64,000 bases of DNA from Clostridium saccharoperbutylacetonicum N1-4(HMT) (GCF_000340885.1 NC_020291.1:2789001-2853000), one strand, 5' to 3'; shown: positions 52,817-62,702, counted from the stretch's first letter. Made by a program: numbers and translations. The notes: generated by a model from the letters alone, not told the origin.

Positions 52817-52968
52817 ACTTGAAATTTATTTATTAATAACGCATTGGCAAGAAGCAAAATAATAGTTCTGTAAGGTAGATTTAATTAATAAATACTATAT
52901 CAATTTAGTTTACAACAAAAAATAAAAGAGCTTTTTAAAAAGAAATAATCATAATCAAACTTTAGATG

Positions 52969-53006
52969 GAGCTGTTTCACTAAATATTAGTGTACAGCTC
53001 ATTTTT
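52969..53006 (+). terminator. Terminator ending the first polysaccharide cluster
   Basis: GAGCTGT (52969-52975) pairs with ACAGCTC (52994-53000), with CACTAA/TTAGTG inside. ATTTTT follows. The rest of this 298-bp gap shows no gene. Confidence 0.7.
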
Positions 53007-53114
53007 GTGGATGAGCTTAAAGAATATAATTTAATGCATGTCTTAATACTCTTCTAAAATATTAAATATGTAAATATATTTAATATATAACAAATAAAGC
53101 TGGAGGCATATTTA

Positions 53115-53801
53115 ATGAATGATATCACAGAAATAGAATTAAGACTTCAAGATATACTTGAAATATTAAAAAGAAAATGGAAATTAGTTATTGCAGTGGC
53201 ATCAATTACTACTATAATCACTGCATTGGTAAATTTCTTTTTGATTACGCCAATTTTTCAGGTGAATTCTAAAGTTTTTATAGGCAAAGAAGAAAATATT
53301 AATTCAAAATACGATAATAGTGATGTCCAAATGTATCAAAAATTATTGAAAACATATTCTGAGTTAATGAAAACTAAGGATTTGATTGAAGATTCAATTA
53401 ATAAAAATAATTTAAACATATCAGCTGATGAAGTTATTGATAATTTAAAAGTCACTCCTATGACTGATACTCAGATTTTACAAGTTAGTTATGAAAATAA
53501 GGATAAAGTATTAGCAAGAGAAGTATTAGTTTCCATAATAGATGAATTTATGTTAGAAAGTAAAACAATTATACAAAATGGAAATGTTAAGGTTATAGAA
53601 AGTGCGGAATTACCAGAAAAACCAATAAGTCCACAAAAAGCCTTGAATGTAGCAATAGCATTTATTATTGGGTTCATGGTTGGAGCTTCATTAGCATTGA
53701 TCAAAGAATATGTTGATGATACCGTAAAAACAAAAGAACAAACTGAAAATGTAATGGGACTTCCAGTAATAGGTATGATACCTTGCGAAGAAAACAATTA
53801 A
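53115..53801 (+). CDS. Wzz/CpsC-type chain length and kinase activator protein
   Basis: A 228-residue membrane protein with two transmembrane segments (about 22-45 and 175-195) around an extracytoplasmic region with coiled-coil character. It shows ITEIELRLQDILEILKRKWK at the N-terminus and the proline-rich PEKPISPQKALN just before the second segment. In Gram-positive EPS systems this subunit activates the separate BY-kinase and sets chain length. The kinase gene starts 15 nt downstream. GGAGG precedes the ATG. Confidence 0.9.
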   Translation: MNDITEIELRLQDILEILKRKWKLVIAVASITTIITALVNFFLITPIFQVNSKVFIGKEENINSKYDNSDVQMYQKLLKTYSELMKTKDLIEDSINKNNLNISADEVIDNLKVTPMTDTQILQVSYENKDKVLAREVLVSIIDEFMLESKTIIQNGNVKVIESAELPEKPISPQKALNVAIAFIIGFMVGASLALIKEYVDDTVKTKEQTENVMGLPVIGMIPCEENN

Positions 53802-53816
53802 AAGGAGAATTAGGAA

Positions 53817-54515
53817 ATGTTAATAGTTGAAGCTAAACCAAATTCAATTGAAGCAGAAGCTTATAGGACTTTAAGAACTAATATTCAATATTCTTCGATT
53901 GATAAAGAAATTAAGAGCATAGTAGTTACAAGTGTAAATCCAAATGAAGGAAAATCAACGATAGTTGGGAATCTTGGATTGTCATTTTCACAGAATGAGA
54001 AGAAAGTAATTGTTATTGACTGTGATTTGAAAAAACCTTCTATGCATACGAAATTTGGAGTGTCAAATTTAATTGGACTTTCAGATGTATTAATAGGAAA
54101 TAAAACGTTAGAAAATGCAATCCAAAAATATAACTCTAATTTTCATATTTTAACTAGTGGAAAAATACCTCCAAATTCAGCTGAGATGATTAATTCAGTA
54201 GCAATGAATAATTTGCTAGAAGGTATCAAAATGAAATATGATGTTATGATAATAGATAGTCCGCCTTTAGGGGCTTTCACAGATGGTCAAATTTTAGCAG
54301 CTAAAGCAGATGGGGTGATACTTGTAGTAGAAGAGGGAAAAACAAAAATTGAAGCAGTTAAAGAAGGGAAAAATCTTTTGGATAAAGTTGGAGCTAGTAT
54401 TATTGGAATAGTTATAAATAAAATGAGTAGTGACAAAAAGAAAGATTATTATTACTATGAGACAAATGAAACTAAAAACATAACAAAATCTGAAACTTGG
54501 CAGAAAAAAATTTAA
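53817..54515 (+). CDS. BY-kinase (CpsD/CapB-type protein tyrosine kinase)
   Basis: A 232-residue cytoplasmic tyrosine autokinase. Walker A is SVNPNEGKSTIVGNL, Walker A' is VIVIDCDLKKPSMH, and Walker B is VMIIDSPPLGAFTD. The C-terminus carries the Tyr cluster DYYYYETNE, which is the autophosphorylation site. It pairs with the preceding CpsC-type protein to regulate polymer synthesis. AAAGGAG precedes the ATG. A hairpin terminator follows. Confidence 0.93.
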   Translation: MLIVEAKPNSIEAEAYRTLRTNIQYSSIDKEIKSIVVTSVNPNEGKSTIVGNLGLSFSQNEKKVIVIDCDLKKPSMHTKFGVSNLIGLSDVLIGNKTLENAIQKYNSNFHILTSGKIPPNSAEMINSVAMNNLLEGIKMKYDVMIIDSPPLGAFTDGQILAAKADGVILVVEEGKTKIEAVKEGKNLLDKVGASIIGIVINKMSSDKKKDYYYYETNETKNITKSETWQKKI

Positions 54516-54532
54516 ATATAAGTATTAAAAGT

Positions 54533-54582
54533 GGCTGATGTAAAATTGTGAATACCAATTTGCACCAGCCTTTTGCTTTTTA
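54533..54582 (+). terminator. Terminator after the BY-kinase gene
   Basis: GGCTG (54533-54537) and CAGCC (54566-54570) close a longer, partly G-U paired stem. TTTTGCTTTTT follows. It also lies at the end of the convergent SGNH-like gene. Confidence 0.65.
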
Positions 54583-54617
54583 AGGAAAATATTTCAAGTA
54601 TCAATTTTAAAGTGATT

Positions 54618-55373
54618 TTATTTAAGATTAGAAACTTCTTTTATTATGGCATCGTTTATTGATACAGCATATAAATTATAGCCATTATCATTTGGAAAAT
54701 CATTTGTAGATAGTGTGGCCATTTCTACCTTAGAAGTTTTAAATTGATCCAACATATCAATGCATTTCAAATTATAATCAGAATTCAAGTTTTCTATTTC
54801 ATGTCTATAATCACTACTTTCAGGTAACGTGCTAGGAATTATGGTAAGTATTGTGCAAGCTGGATTTTTGCTTTTCAAAGCTTCTATTAGGTCAGAATAA
54901 TTTTTTTGAAAAGTTGATAATGGGATTTTATTAGTAGAGTCATTTTTTCCAAAGCAAATTATTATTAAATCAAAGTTTTCTAAGTTTGGATTTGAAGTTA
55001 CTATTTTTTCACCTTCGAGGATTGTATCTCCTGATTGTGCTAAGGACTCTAGATATACTTTGTTTTTAAAAGAAGCTTCAATATAAGATACTAATAAATT
55101 ACTCCAACCAGGATGAGCATCTGATTTTCCTTTGCTAAGGGCTAAATCATCTCCCAGAAGAAGAATGTTAATATTTTGTCTGTTTTTTAACTTTTTATAT
55201 AGGATTAAATTATTTTTAACCTCAAAGGATGTTTTATTGTTTAGCCAATTATCGTAATCACTTTTATCGTGTGCATTCATAATATTGCTTTTTGAAATAC
55301 CTAAAATTAAAGAAATTAATAACACTATCAGAAGTAAAAATGCCAAGCATATAGAAAGTACTTTTTTTTTCAA
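54618..55373 (-). CDS. SGNH-fold protein lacking the catalytic triad
   Basis: A 251-residue protein with an N-terminal membrane anchor or signal (residues about 5-26) and an SGNH-hydrolase-like domain. Block I, normally GDS, reads LLLGDDLA (residues 71-78), so the nucleophile Ser is Asp76. Block III GxND is kept (GKND, 142-145). The final block, normally DxxHP, reads TNDFP (223-227), so both triad Asp and His are lost, while the following NDNGY is retained. It is probably a non-catalytic glycan-binding or assembly factor (inference). It is the only minus-strand gene in the EPS region, between two Wzz/kinase modules. Its ribosome site is AGGAGG. Confidence 0.75.
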   Translation of the reverse strand: MKKKVLSICLAFLLLIVLLISLILGISKSNIMNAHDKSDYDNWLNNKTSFEVKNNLILYKKLKNRQNINILLLGDDLALSKGKSDAHPGWSNLLVSYIEASFKNKVYLESLAQSGDTILEGEKIVTSNPNLENFDLIIICFGKNDSTNKIPLSTFQKNYSDLIEALKSKNPACTILTIIPSTLPESSDYRHEIENLNSDYNLKCIDMLDQFKTSKVEMATLSTNDFPNDNGYNLYAVSINDAIIKEVSNLK

Positions 55374-55527
55374 ATTTATATCACCTCCTAGAAAAATATA
55401 TGTTTTTAATAGTCATAAATATAACAATATTTTAATAAAAATAAAGTGATAACAGAAAATGTTAAGAAGTAAGTGCTGAGTAATACAATACGTCAGAGTC
55501 ATAATAATTACAAAGGAGCGTAGAAGA

Positions 55528-56823
55528 GTGGGAGAAAGTTCAAGTATAAAAGAAATATTAAGCGTATTAAAAAAGAGGTGGGAAATTATCATTATAATTG
55601 CTCTTACTGTTACAATAATGGCAGTAATTTTAAGCTTTTATATAATTTCTCCTACCTATGAGGCAAATACTAAAATATTTATGAGACAAGAAAATAAAAG
55701 TAATAATGATAATAATGATGAATCTCAAATAAATAAAAATTTGATAAAAACATATTCAGAATTAATACAAACTAATGATTTTATAGATAAAATCATTAGA
55801 GAAAATAATTTTGATATAAATTCGGAAGATATACTTAAGGAGTTATCAGTTATTCCTAATGTAGAAACTCAAATATTAGAAGTAAAGCTTAGGGGAAGGG
55901 ATAAATATTTTACCGAAAAAATTTTAGAGAGTATATGTACTGAATTTGTTAAAGAATCTAAAAAAATAAATCCGTATAGTAATGCAAAAATTATTGAAAG
56001 TGTGAAATTGCCAAAGTGGAAGAAAAGTCCTAATGAAGCAACAAATATTGGAATAGGATCTGTATTAGGCGTTATGTTAGGAATATTATTTGTTATTTTG
56101 CTTGAAAACTTTAATACAAGAATAAGTAATAAAGGACAGTTAGAAAAAGCAATTTCTGTACCTGTAATTGGCTGTATACCAGCACAAAAAAATAATGGGA
56201 GAGGAAGTAGGTACAGAGTTTTGACTTTTGAAAATAATCCTAATTCGGTACAAGCAGAAGCTTATAGACAACTTAGAAATAATATAAGTTATTCCTTTGA
56301 TAAAGAAGCATTTAGTATAATTTCGATAATAAGTCCTGATAGTAATACTGGAAAATCTACTGTGGCAAGTAATATTGCATTAGCTTTTTCTGAAGTTAGC
56401 AAAAATGTGATAATAGTTGATTGTAATTTAAGAAATCCAACTTTGCATAAAATATTTAATATATCAAATATGCAAGGGCTTTCAGATGTATTTGTAGGAA
56501 GAGAGAAGGTGGAAAATGTTATAAGAGAATATTGTAATAACATATCTGTTTTACCCTGGGGAAAGGTTCTAATTAATTCATCTGAAATATTAGAATCTAA
56601 TAAAATAGATGAAGTTTTAGAACATTTAAAAAGCAATTATGACCTGGTTATTATAGATACTGCAGCAATTCAAAACTTTACAGATACTCATCTTTTATCA
56701 AGTAAAGTGGATGGAAATATTTTTGTAGTTAAAGAAGATAAAACAAGGATTGAAGAAGTGATAGACTCTAAGAAAATACTTGATAAGGTTGGTGCTAAAG
56801 TAATAGGTACAGTACTTAATTAA
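55528..56823 (+). CDS. Fused Wzz/BY-kinase-like protein without tyrosine tail
   Basis: A 431-residue fusion. Residues 1-210 are a CpsC/Wzz-like part with two membrane segments (about 20-42 and 180-200) and PKWKKSPNEATN before the second. Residues 230-431 are a CpsD-like ATPase. Walker A is SPDSNTGKST with its Lys. Walker A' reads VIIVDCNLRNPTLH (DxD changed to DxN), and Walker B reads LVIIDTAAIQNFTD. The chain ends VGAKVIGTVLN, so the Tyr cluster of BY-kinases is absent. It may be a kinase-dead regulator of the second cluster. Start GTG, with AAAGGAG upstream. Confidence 0.85.
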   Translation: MGESSSIKEILSVLKKRWEIIIIIALTVTIMAVILSFYIISPTYEANTKIFMRQENKSNNDNNDESQINKNLIKTYSELIQTNDFIDKIIRENNFDINSEDILKELSVIPNVETQILEVKLRGRDKYFTEKILESICTEFVKESKKINPYSNAKIIESVKLPKWKKSPNEATNIGIGSVLGVMLGILFVILLENFNTRISNKGQLEKAISVPVIGCIPAQKNNGRGSRYRVLTFENNPNSVQAEAYRQLRNNISYSFDKEAFSIISIISPDSNTGKSTVASNIALAFSEVSKNVIIVDCNLRNPTLHKIFNISNMQGLSDVFVGREKVENVIREYCNNISVLPWGKVLINSSEILESNKIDEVLEHLKSNYDLVIIDTAAIQNFTDTHLLSSKVDGNIFVVKEDKTRIEEVIDSKKILDKVGAKVIGTVLN

Positions 56824-56837
56824 TGAGGATACTTAAT

Positions 56838-58265
56838 ATGAAGATAGTAGAAAATTATATTTACAACACACTATATCAAATTTTAATTTTAATGACTCCT
56901 TTTATAACCTTGCCTTATGTAACCAGAATATTTAGCCCATTGGATTTAGGAATAAATTCTTACACTGTTTCAATAGTAAATTACTTTATGTTTTTTGGAA
57001 CATTAGGAATAGCATTATATGGGAATAGGGAAATTGCTTATGTTAGAGATGATGAAACAAAGTTAAGAGAAACTTTTTGGGCATTGCTTTTAATTCAACT
57101 TTTAGGAAGTTTTACTACATTAATTATTTATTATTTTATTGTATTGATTTATGTTAGTGAAAATGAAATTATATATATTATTCAAGGAGTAAACATATTA
57201 TCAATTATGATAGATATATCATGGCTGTTTATGGGACTTGAAGAGTTTAAGAAAATTTCATTGAGAAACACTATAGTTAAGGTAATTGGAGTAATTAGTA
57301 TATTTTTATTAGTAAAGAGCTCAAAGGATTTATTAATATATATATCACTGAATGTTTTTATTAATGTTTCAGTATCTTTGATAATGTGGTTTAGTATTCC
57401 TCAAAGGATTAGAAAAATAAAGATTAGCATACTGACAATAAAGAGAAACCTAAAGCATCTTGTTATACTTTTCATTCCTCAAATATTTATTCAAGTATAT
57501 GCTTCATTGGATAGAGTACTGGTTGGATTATTATCAACTATGGATCAAGTTAGTTTTTATGACTATTCTCAAAAGATAATTCGTATAATTTTAGCTTTAA
57601 TAACTTCATTGGGAGTTGTATTTATTTCGCGTATTTCTAATATGAGCGGTAATGGAAAAATTGATGATATAAAACTTGTAATAGAAAAGGAATTTGAAAT
57701 TATAGCCTATGTAGCTAGTCCTATAGCTTTTGGTTTAATGGCAACTTCAAATAATTTGATTCCATTGATATTTGGAGAAAACTATTCATATGTTGCTAAG
57801 TTAACGTCATTCAGTTCAGTAATAGTAATTGCTGTAAGTTTGGCAAATGTTATCGGGATTCAGTATTTAGTAGGAACAAAGCAGGAAAACAAGTATTCTG
57901 TTGCAATAGTTGTTTCAGCAATTGTGGATTTTGCCATTAATATTATTCTAATAGGGAAATTAGGTGCAGCTGGAGCAGTAGTAGCAGTAGTGGTAGCAGA
58001 ATTTGTTGGCATAATAATTCAATTAGTATTGGTAAGAAAACAGCTTCCAATTGTTAAGATGCTGAGAAAAGTAATTAAATACTTTTTAGGTTCTATAACT
58101 ATGTTCGTTATAATCATTCCAATAGGTATATTAATTAGTAATAAAATAATATCTATTTTAATTCAAATACTTATAGGGAGTATAGTTTATATTTCTATAA
58201 TGTTTTTAAGTAAAGATGAAACTCAAAAGCAAATTTTAGAAGGAGTAATAAAAATTTTTAAATGA
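56838..58265 (+). CDS. Polysaccharide flippase (Wzx-like), cluster 2
   Basis: A 475-residue MOP-superfamily flippase with about fourteen segments. It opens NYIYNTLYQILILMTPFITL and has RIFSPLDLGINSYTVS, typical of Wzx/RfbX proteins. It is not closely similar to the cluster 1 flippase. I prefer the ATG at 56838 (GAGG 9 nt upstream). The ATG at 56823 overlaps the preceding stop as TAATG and could allow coupled re-initiation. The next gene overlaps its end by 4 nt. Confidence 0.88.
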   Translation: MKIVENYIYNTLYQILILMTPFITLPYVTRIFSPLDLGINSYTVSIVNYFMFFGTLGIALYGNREIAYVRDDETKLRETFWALLLIQLLGSFTTLIIYYFIVLIYVSENEIIYIIQGVNILSIMIDISWLFMGLEEFKKISLRNTIVKVIGVISIFLLVKSSKDLLIYISLNVFINVSVSLIMWFSIPQRIRKIKISILTIKRNLKHLVILFIPQIFIQVYASLDRVLVGLLSTMDQVSFYDYSQKIIRIILALITSLGVVFISRISNMSGNGKIDDIKLVIEKEFEIIAYVASPIAFGLMATSNNLIPLIFGENYSYVAKLTSFSSVIVIAVSLANVIGIQYLVGTKQENKYSVAIVVSAIVDFAINIILIGKLGAAGAVVAVVVAEFVGIIIQLVLVRKQLPIVKMLRKVIKYFLGSITMFVIIIPIGILISNKIISILIQILIGSIVYISIMFLSKDETQKQILEGVIKIFK

Positions 58266-59548
58266 AAAATATAGTGGTTTATATACTTATATTTATCGCA
58301 TTGCTAGAAGTTAAATTTTTTTATGTAGTTTCTTTACCATCGATATTAAATACATTTAATACCTATAATAATAAGATGTTAATTTTACTATTTGTAATAA
58401 TTGGTGTGATTTTTGAATTTCTACATGAATTAAAATTCAAAATTAAAAAAAGAGTCTTTAATATAGAGGTAATTTCATTTTTCATTATATATATAATTCA
58501 AGTTTTCATTAGCTGTGTTAAATATGATCAAGACTTTACTGAAGTATTTAAAGCAAGTTACTTTTTTCTTATACCTTTATTATATTATGTTCTTGGGTAT
58601 TTTTTAGAAAGTGAGATAAAATACAAAAAACTTATTAAGATTATTGTTTTATTTTCTAGTGTATTATCATTTTTGTTTATTGTTCAAGCTATTATTTATG
58701 AAAATTTTGGGATTATCTTTTTAAGATTAGAGGAACTTTCAGGAAACAGATTCCTTATGAGGAATGATAGAATCAGGCTTATACAGCCTGCATTAATAAT
58801 CAGTTTTTCTATTATTTTGTCTTGGGCTGAATTATTAAAGTTAGAAAAAAGGAATAATAAAATATTACATTTTTATAATATTATTTTGGGATTAATTTAC
58901 TTGATTTTAGTTTGCCAAACTAGAATGCTTACTTTAAGTATTTTAGTCTCAATGACAACAATAATCTTAGTTAAAAGAAAAGGAAATCTTAAACAAATAG
59001 CCTTAATCATATTACTAGCAATATTGATGCTGGTTATCTATAATCTAGATTTCACTAAAAGCTTCATTAAAGAATTTAACTTGGACAGTTCAACAGGAAG
59101 TGTGTATGCAAGGCAGGAAGGGTTAGATTATTATTTAAAGAAAATTGAGGATAATCCAATTAGCCCTGTTGGACTATTAAATGAAGGTGATGGAATAGAA
59201 GTTCATAATTTGGAAAGATCCTATATATTGCATGGAAAGCAAGGATATTTATTTGTTTCTGATGTAGGAATAGTTGGATTAACCGCAACTTTAGGGATTG
59301 CGGGAAGCATATGGTTTGTTTTTTTTATAGTAAAATTACTAAGAATTCTTATTTATATAAGAAAAAATAATAAACTAGAGGATTTCCTTGAGTTAGTTGG
59401 AATTGCTGCATTCATTTTAGTAAATATATTTACTTTGATTATAACTGATATGGAAAGAATAATGAGTTTGCCAGTGGCTTTAGCTATTTTTGAATATTCA
59501 TATATTAGCTGTAACGGAAAATTTACAAAGTTGAATAATTTTAGTTAG
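58262..59548 (+). CDS. O-antigen polymerase/ligase-like membrane protein, cluster 2
   Basis: A 428-residue polytopic protein with about ten to eleven segments and a large external loop (residues about 265-335, with SSTGSVYARQEGLDYYLKKI, GLLNEGDGIEVHN and GKQGYLFVSDVGIVG). This fits the Wzy/WaaL superfamily. The start overlaps the flippase stop (ATGA), so the two are coupled. It would polymerise the glycan of the second cluster. The choice between polymerase and ligase cannot be made from sequence. Confidence 0.78.
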   Translation: MKNIVVYILIFIALLEVKFFYVVSLPSILNTFNTYNNKMLILLFVIIGVIFEFLHELKFKIKKRVFNIEVISFFIIYIIQVFISCVKYDQDFTEVFKASYFFLIPLLYYVLGYFLESEIKYKKLIKIIVLFSSVLSFLFIVQAIIYENFGIIFLRLEELSGNRFLMRNDRIRLIQPALIISFSIILSWAELLKLEKRNNKILHFYNIILGLIYLILVCQTRMLTLSILVSMTTIILVKRKGNLKQIALIILLAILMLVIYNLDFTKSFIKEFNLDSSTGSVYARQEGLDYYLKKIEDNPISPVGLLNEGDGIEVHNLERSYILHGKQGYLFVSDVGIVGLTATLGIAGSIWFVFFIVKLLRILIYIRKNNKLEDFLELVGIAAFILVNIFTLIITDMERIMSLPVALAIFEYSYISCNGKFTKLNNFS

Positions 59549-59558
59549 GAGTAAGTTA

Positions 59559-60659
59559 ATGAAAAGCATATTATATATATCCTTAGCAGATTGGTATTGG
59601 ATAAAGCAAAGACCACAACACCTATGTGAAGCTATGAGTAAATTAAATTATGAAGTAGATTATTTTTGTAAGAAGGCGTGGAGTAGAGTTGGAAGGTGTC
59701 AGCAGCAATCTTATGGTGCAGCTAATGTTAATGTACTTAGACAAACAAGATTTCCCTTTGAATCAAAATCTAGAATGATTGAAAAGATTAACAATATAAT
59801 TATAAAAAGAAGAATTAAAAGTATATTAAAAAAGAAATACTCATTTGTTATAGTGACATATCCTAACCAAATAAAATGTTTAACTGAAAATATAATTAAA
59901 GAAAATAGAATAATATATGATTGTATGGATAATTATAAGGAACTGTTTAAGAATAATAAGTATTCAGAAGATTTAGGAGTAATGGAAGAAAAGGTACTTA
60001 GTATAGCTGAAAAAGTAGTTGTATCTAGTGAACAAATTAAGAAAAATTTAATTTATGAATATAAAGCAGAAGCTAAAAAGATTAAAGTGATTAATAATGG
60101 AGTTGATATTAATAATTTTAATTTGTTTGTTAATAGAACAAATATTGTTTTTAATAATAACAAACAAAAGGTTGGTTATATAGGAACGGTTGGTAATTGG
60201 GTTGATATAGAGTTAATAAAGTTTGCTGGCTCTAATAGACCTGAGGTAAATTTTTATATTATTGGACCTATACTTAAGGAGTGCCCAATATATGAGGAGA
60301 CTAGAAAATTTAAAAATATCCATTTAACAGGTACAAAGGATTATAGAGAAATTCCGGCTATATTAAAAGAATTAGATGTAGCTATAATCCCTTTTAAATT
60401 AAACAAGCTAATAGAATGTGTTAACCCAGTTAAAGTTTATGAATATCTAGCAATGAACAAACCAGTTGTAGCAGTTAAGTATAAAGAGACAGAGCACTTT
60501 AAGGATTTAATTTATTTATATTCCAGCAAGGAAGAGTTTTTAGAAAAATTGAATAAAGCCTTATCAGAAAAAACTATAGATACGTCGAGACGAGAATATG
60601 CCTTGAAGAATTCTTGGGAAATACGTGGAAAAGAATTTATAGAATTTATTAATGAGTAA
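59559..60659 (+). CDS. Glycosyltransferase (GT-B, family 4-like)
   Basis: A 366-residue GT-B enzyme. The N-terminus ILYISLADWYWIKQRPQHLC is seen in a group of EPS glycosyltransferases (family 1/4 related). VIYDCMDNYKELF analogues (IIYDCMDNY) sit before the inter-domain region. The donor half has KKIKVINNGVDINNFN, KVGYIGTVGNWVDIELI and VNPVKVYEYLAMNKPVVAVK, which carries the catalytic Glu region. The donor sugar is unknown. TAGGAG precedes the ATG. Confidence 0.86.
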   Translation: MKSILYISLADWYWIKQRPQHLCEAMSKLNYEVDYFCKKAWSRVGRCQQQSYGAANVNVLRQTRFPFESKSRMIEKINNIIIKRRIKSILKKKYSFVIVTYPNQIKCLTENIIKENRIIYDCMDNYKELFKNNKYSEDLGVMEEKVLSIAEKVVVSSEQIKKNLIYEYKAEAKKIKVINNGVDINNFNLFVNRTNIVFNNNKQKVGYIGTVGNWVDIELIKFAGSNRPEVNFYIIGPILKECPIYEETRKFKNIHLTGTKDYREIPAILKELDVAIIPFKLNKLIECVNPVKVYEYLAMNKPVVAVKYKETEHFKDLIYLYSSKEEFLEKLNKALSEKTIDTSRREYALKNSWEIRGKEFIEFINE

Positions 60660-60683
60660 TTGAGTAATGATGGGATAGATTTA

Positions 60684-61604
60684 ATGGAAAAAACAGTATA
60701 TATCATCGTATTAAATTACAATAATTATAAGGATACTATTGAATGTATCAAGAGTTTAGAAGCTCTGAATTACCATAATTATAAAATTGTAATTATTGAT
60801 AATAAATCCACTGATGATTCAAACATTATTTTAAAAGAAAAGTATTCTAGTAAATATAAGTATATTGAAAATAGCAGTAATTTAGGATATGGAGCTGGGA
60901 ATAATGTAGGTATTAATTATGCTTTAAATAATAATGCAGATTATATATGTATATTAAATAATGACACAATTGTTAAAGCTGATTTTTTGATAAAATTAGT
61001 TAATTATATGGAATATAACTTGAAATGTGGAATAGTTGGACCAGTTTTATTAGAGCATTCTAATCCTAAAAAAGTTCAATCTTCAGGAGCAGTTATTAAT
61101 TTATTGCAAGGCGATATGTCGTGTATAAATTATAATAAAGATATTGGAGAATTAGAAGAAGAAATAATTAAATGTGATTATGTTGGAGGGGCTTGTATTG
61201 TAATTAGGAGAAAAGTAATAGAAGAAATTGGATTAATACCTGAAGAATATTTTTTGTTTTATGAAGAAACTGAATGGTGTTATAAAGCTAAAAAATTTGG
61301 ATATGACATAATATGCTTTACTCCAGCACAAATTTTTCATAAAGGTTCAGTCACTATAAATACAATAAATGAATTAAGTGAATATCTTCTAAATAGAAAT
61401 AAAATATTATTTGAAAAGCGAAATGCTTCTTTTATCATATTGATATTATTTTATATATATCTAATCATGGAAACTTTATTTAATATAATAACAAAAAAGC
61501 AAGGGGGAAAAATCATAAAATATTATTTTCATGGACTATTTAATCTTATTGATGATAAATATCCCTTTATATATATCCCTTCAAAAAAGAAATCTAAAAA
61601 GTGA
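60684..61604 (+). CDS. Glycosyltransferase family 2 (rhamnosyltransferase-like)
   Basis: A 306-residue GT-A enzyme. It starts with VYIIVLNYNNYKDTIECIKS, has IDNKSTDDSN and SNLGYGAGNNVGINYAL, and the metal site ICILNNDTIV. It also shows YVGGACIVIRRKVIEEIG and FLFYEETEWCYKAKKFGYDI, a signature of WbbL-like rhamnosyltransferases. A C-terminal hydrophobic stretch (about 250-275) may associate with the membrane. I prefer the ATG at 60684. An in-frame TTG 24 nt upstream touches the previous stop. Confidence 0.88.
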   Translation: MEKTVYIIVLNYNNYKDTIECIKSLEALNYHNYKIVIIDNKSTDDSNIILKEKYSSKYKYIENSSNLGYGAGNNVGINYALNNNADYICILNNDTIVKADFLIKLVNYMEYNLKCGIVGPVLLEHSNPKKVQSSGAVINLLQGDMSCINYNKDIGELEEEIIKCDYVGGACIVIRRKVIEEIGLIPEEYFLFYEETEWCYKAKKFGYDIICFTPAQIFHKGSVTINTINELSEYLLNRNKILFEKRNASFIILILFYIYLIMETLFNIITKKQGGKIIKYYFHGLFNLIDDKYPFIYIPSKKKSKK

Positions 61605-61619
61605 AGAGAGATCAAAGCT

Positions 61620-62702
61620 ATGAATAAGGATTTTACTGTTGAACATACGAATTATTGCAAAGGAATTGCTATAATATTAATGGTTATACATCACTTATAT
61701 TGGAATTCGCCGGGCTATGGAATATATATTGGACAAGTTACGTTATCACAAAGAATAGCAGCAATAGGAAAAGTTTGTGTAAGTATATTTTTATTACTTA
61801 GTGGGTTTGGATTAGCTAAAACTTTAAAGGGTAAATTGGAGATAAAGCATTTTTATTTTGAAAGATTATTAAAATTATATTTGAATTATACATTTATAGT
61901 AATTACATCAATTATAATATCTTTAGTGTTTTTTAGAGAAGAATATTCAAATTTAGTTGGTAGTGGTTTAAAAGAAGTAATATTAATTATTTTAAACTTA
62001 TCCGGGTTACAATATTTTATTGGCTATCAAGGACTTAACGGTGCTTGGTGGTTTATGTCAGTAATACTGGTATTTTACTTATTATTTCCGTTTATCAAAA
62101 TACTTATAGAGAAATATAAAATTAAATTTGTTGTGTTATTTTTTATTATTTCTTGCCTTGATATAGTTCAATTTCAACATATTAAAATAGTTACAATTAT
62201 TTCTTGGGGATTTCCTTTTGTTTTAGGAATATATCTTGCAATGAATAATATATTTATAAAAATATATGAATATATTATTAGTAAAAGGAAAGGTGCAAAA
62301 AAACTTATATTAATATTCATATTAATTATTTCGTTAATTGTAAAGCAAAATATGGATCCTCAAAGTTTTATAGGAATAAAATTTGATTACTTTTTGGCCT
62401 TTATTATTGTTTTGAGTATATATATTTTTTATCAAAACATAATTATTGGTAAAAAAATAATATGTTTTTTAGGTAAAAAATCTAGTGACATATACTATCT
62501 TCATATGTTTATTTCATACTACTATTTATATGATTTAATTTATAGCATGAATAATATATTTTTTATGATAATTAGTGTAATTGCTTTTAGCTTAATTTGG
62601 AGTTTAGTACTAGAAATTATAAGGAAAATTATTAAATGGGATGAAGTTATTTTGTATTGTTGTAGGTATGTTAAAAAAGTAAAAGGGGAGACTTGGGAAT
62701 GA
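61620..62702 (+). CDS. Acyltransferase family 3 membrane protein
   Basis: A 360-residue integral membrane acyltransferase with about ten segments. The N-terminus NYCKGIAIILMVIHHLYWN carries the conserved His of the AT3 family. KVCVSIFLLLSGFGLAKTL and GLNGAWWFMSVILVFYLLFP are the other two family marks. It probably O-acetylates (or adds another acyl group to) the repeat unit. AGAGATC before the ATG is a weak ribosome site. The stop overlaps the next gene. Confidence 0.87.
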   Translation: MNKDFTVEHTNYCKGIAIILMVIHHLYWNSPGYGIYIGQVTLSQRIAAIGKVCVSIFLLLSGFGLAKTLKGKLEIKHFYFERLLKLYLNYTFIVITSIIISLVFFREEYSNLVGSGLKEVILIILNLSGLQYFIGYQGLNGAWWFMSVILVFYLLFPFIKILIEKYKIKFVVLFFIISCLDIVQFQHIKIVTIISWGFPFVLGIYLAMNNIFIKIYEYIISKRKGAKKLILIFILIISLIVKQNMDPQSFIGIKFDYFLAFIIVLSIYIFYQNIIIGKKIICFLGKKSSDIYYLHMFISYYYLYDLIYSMNNIFFMIISVIAFSLIWSLVLEIIRKIIKWDEVILYCCRYVKKVKGETWE

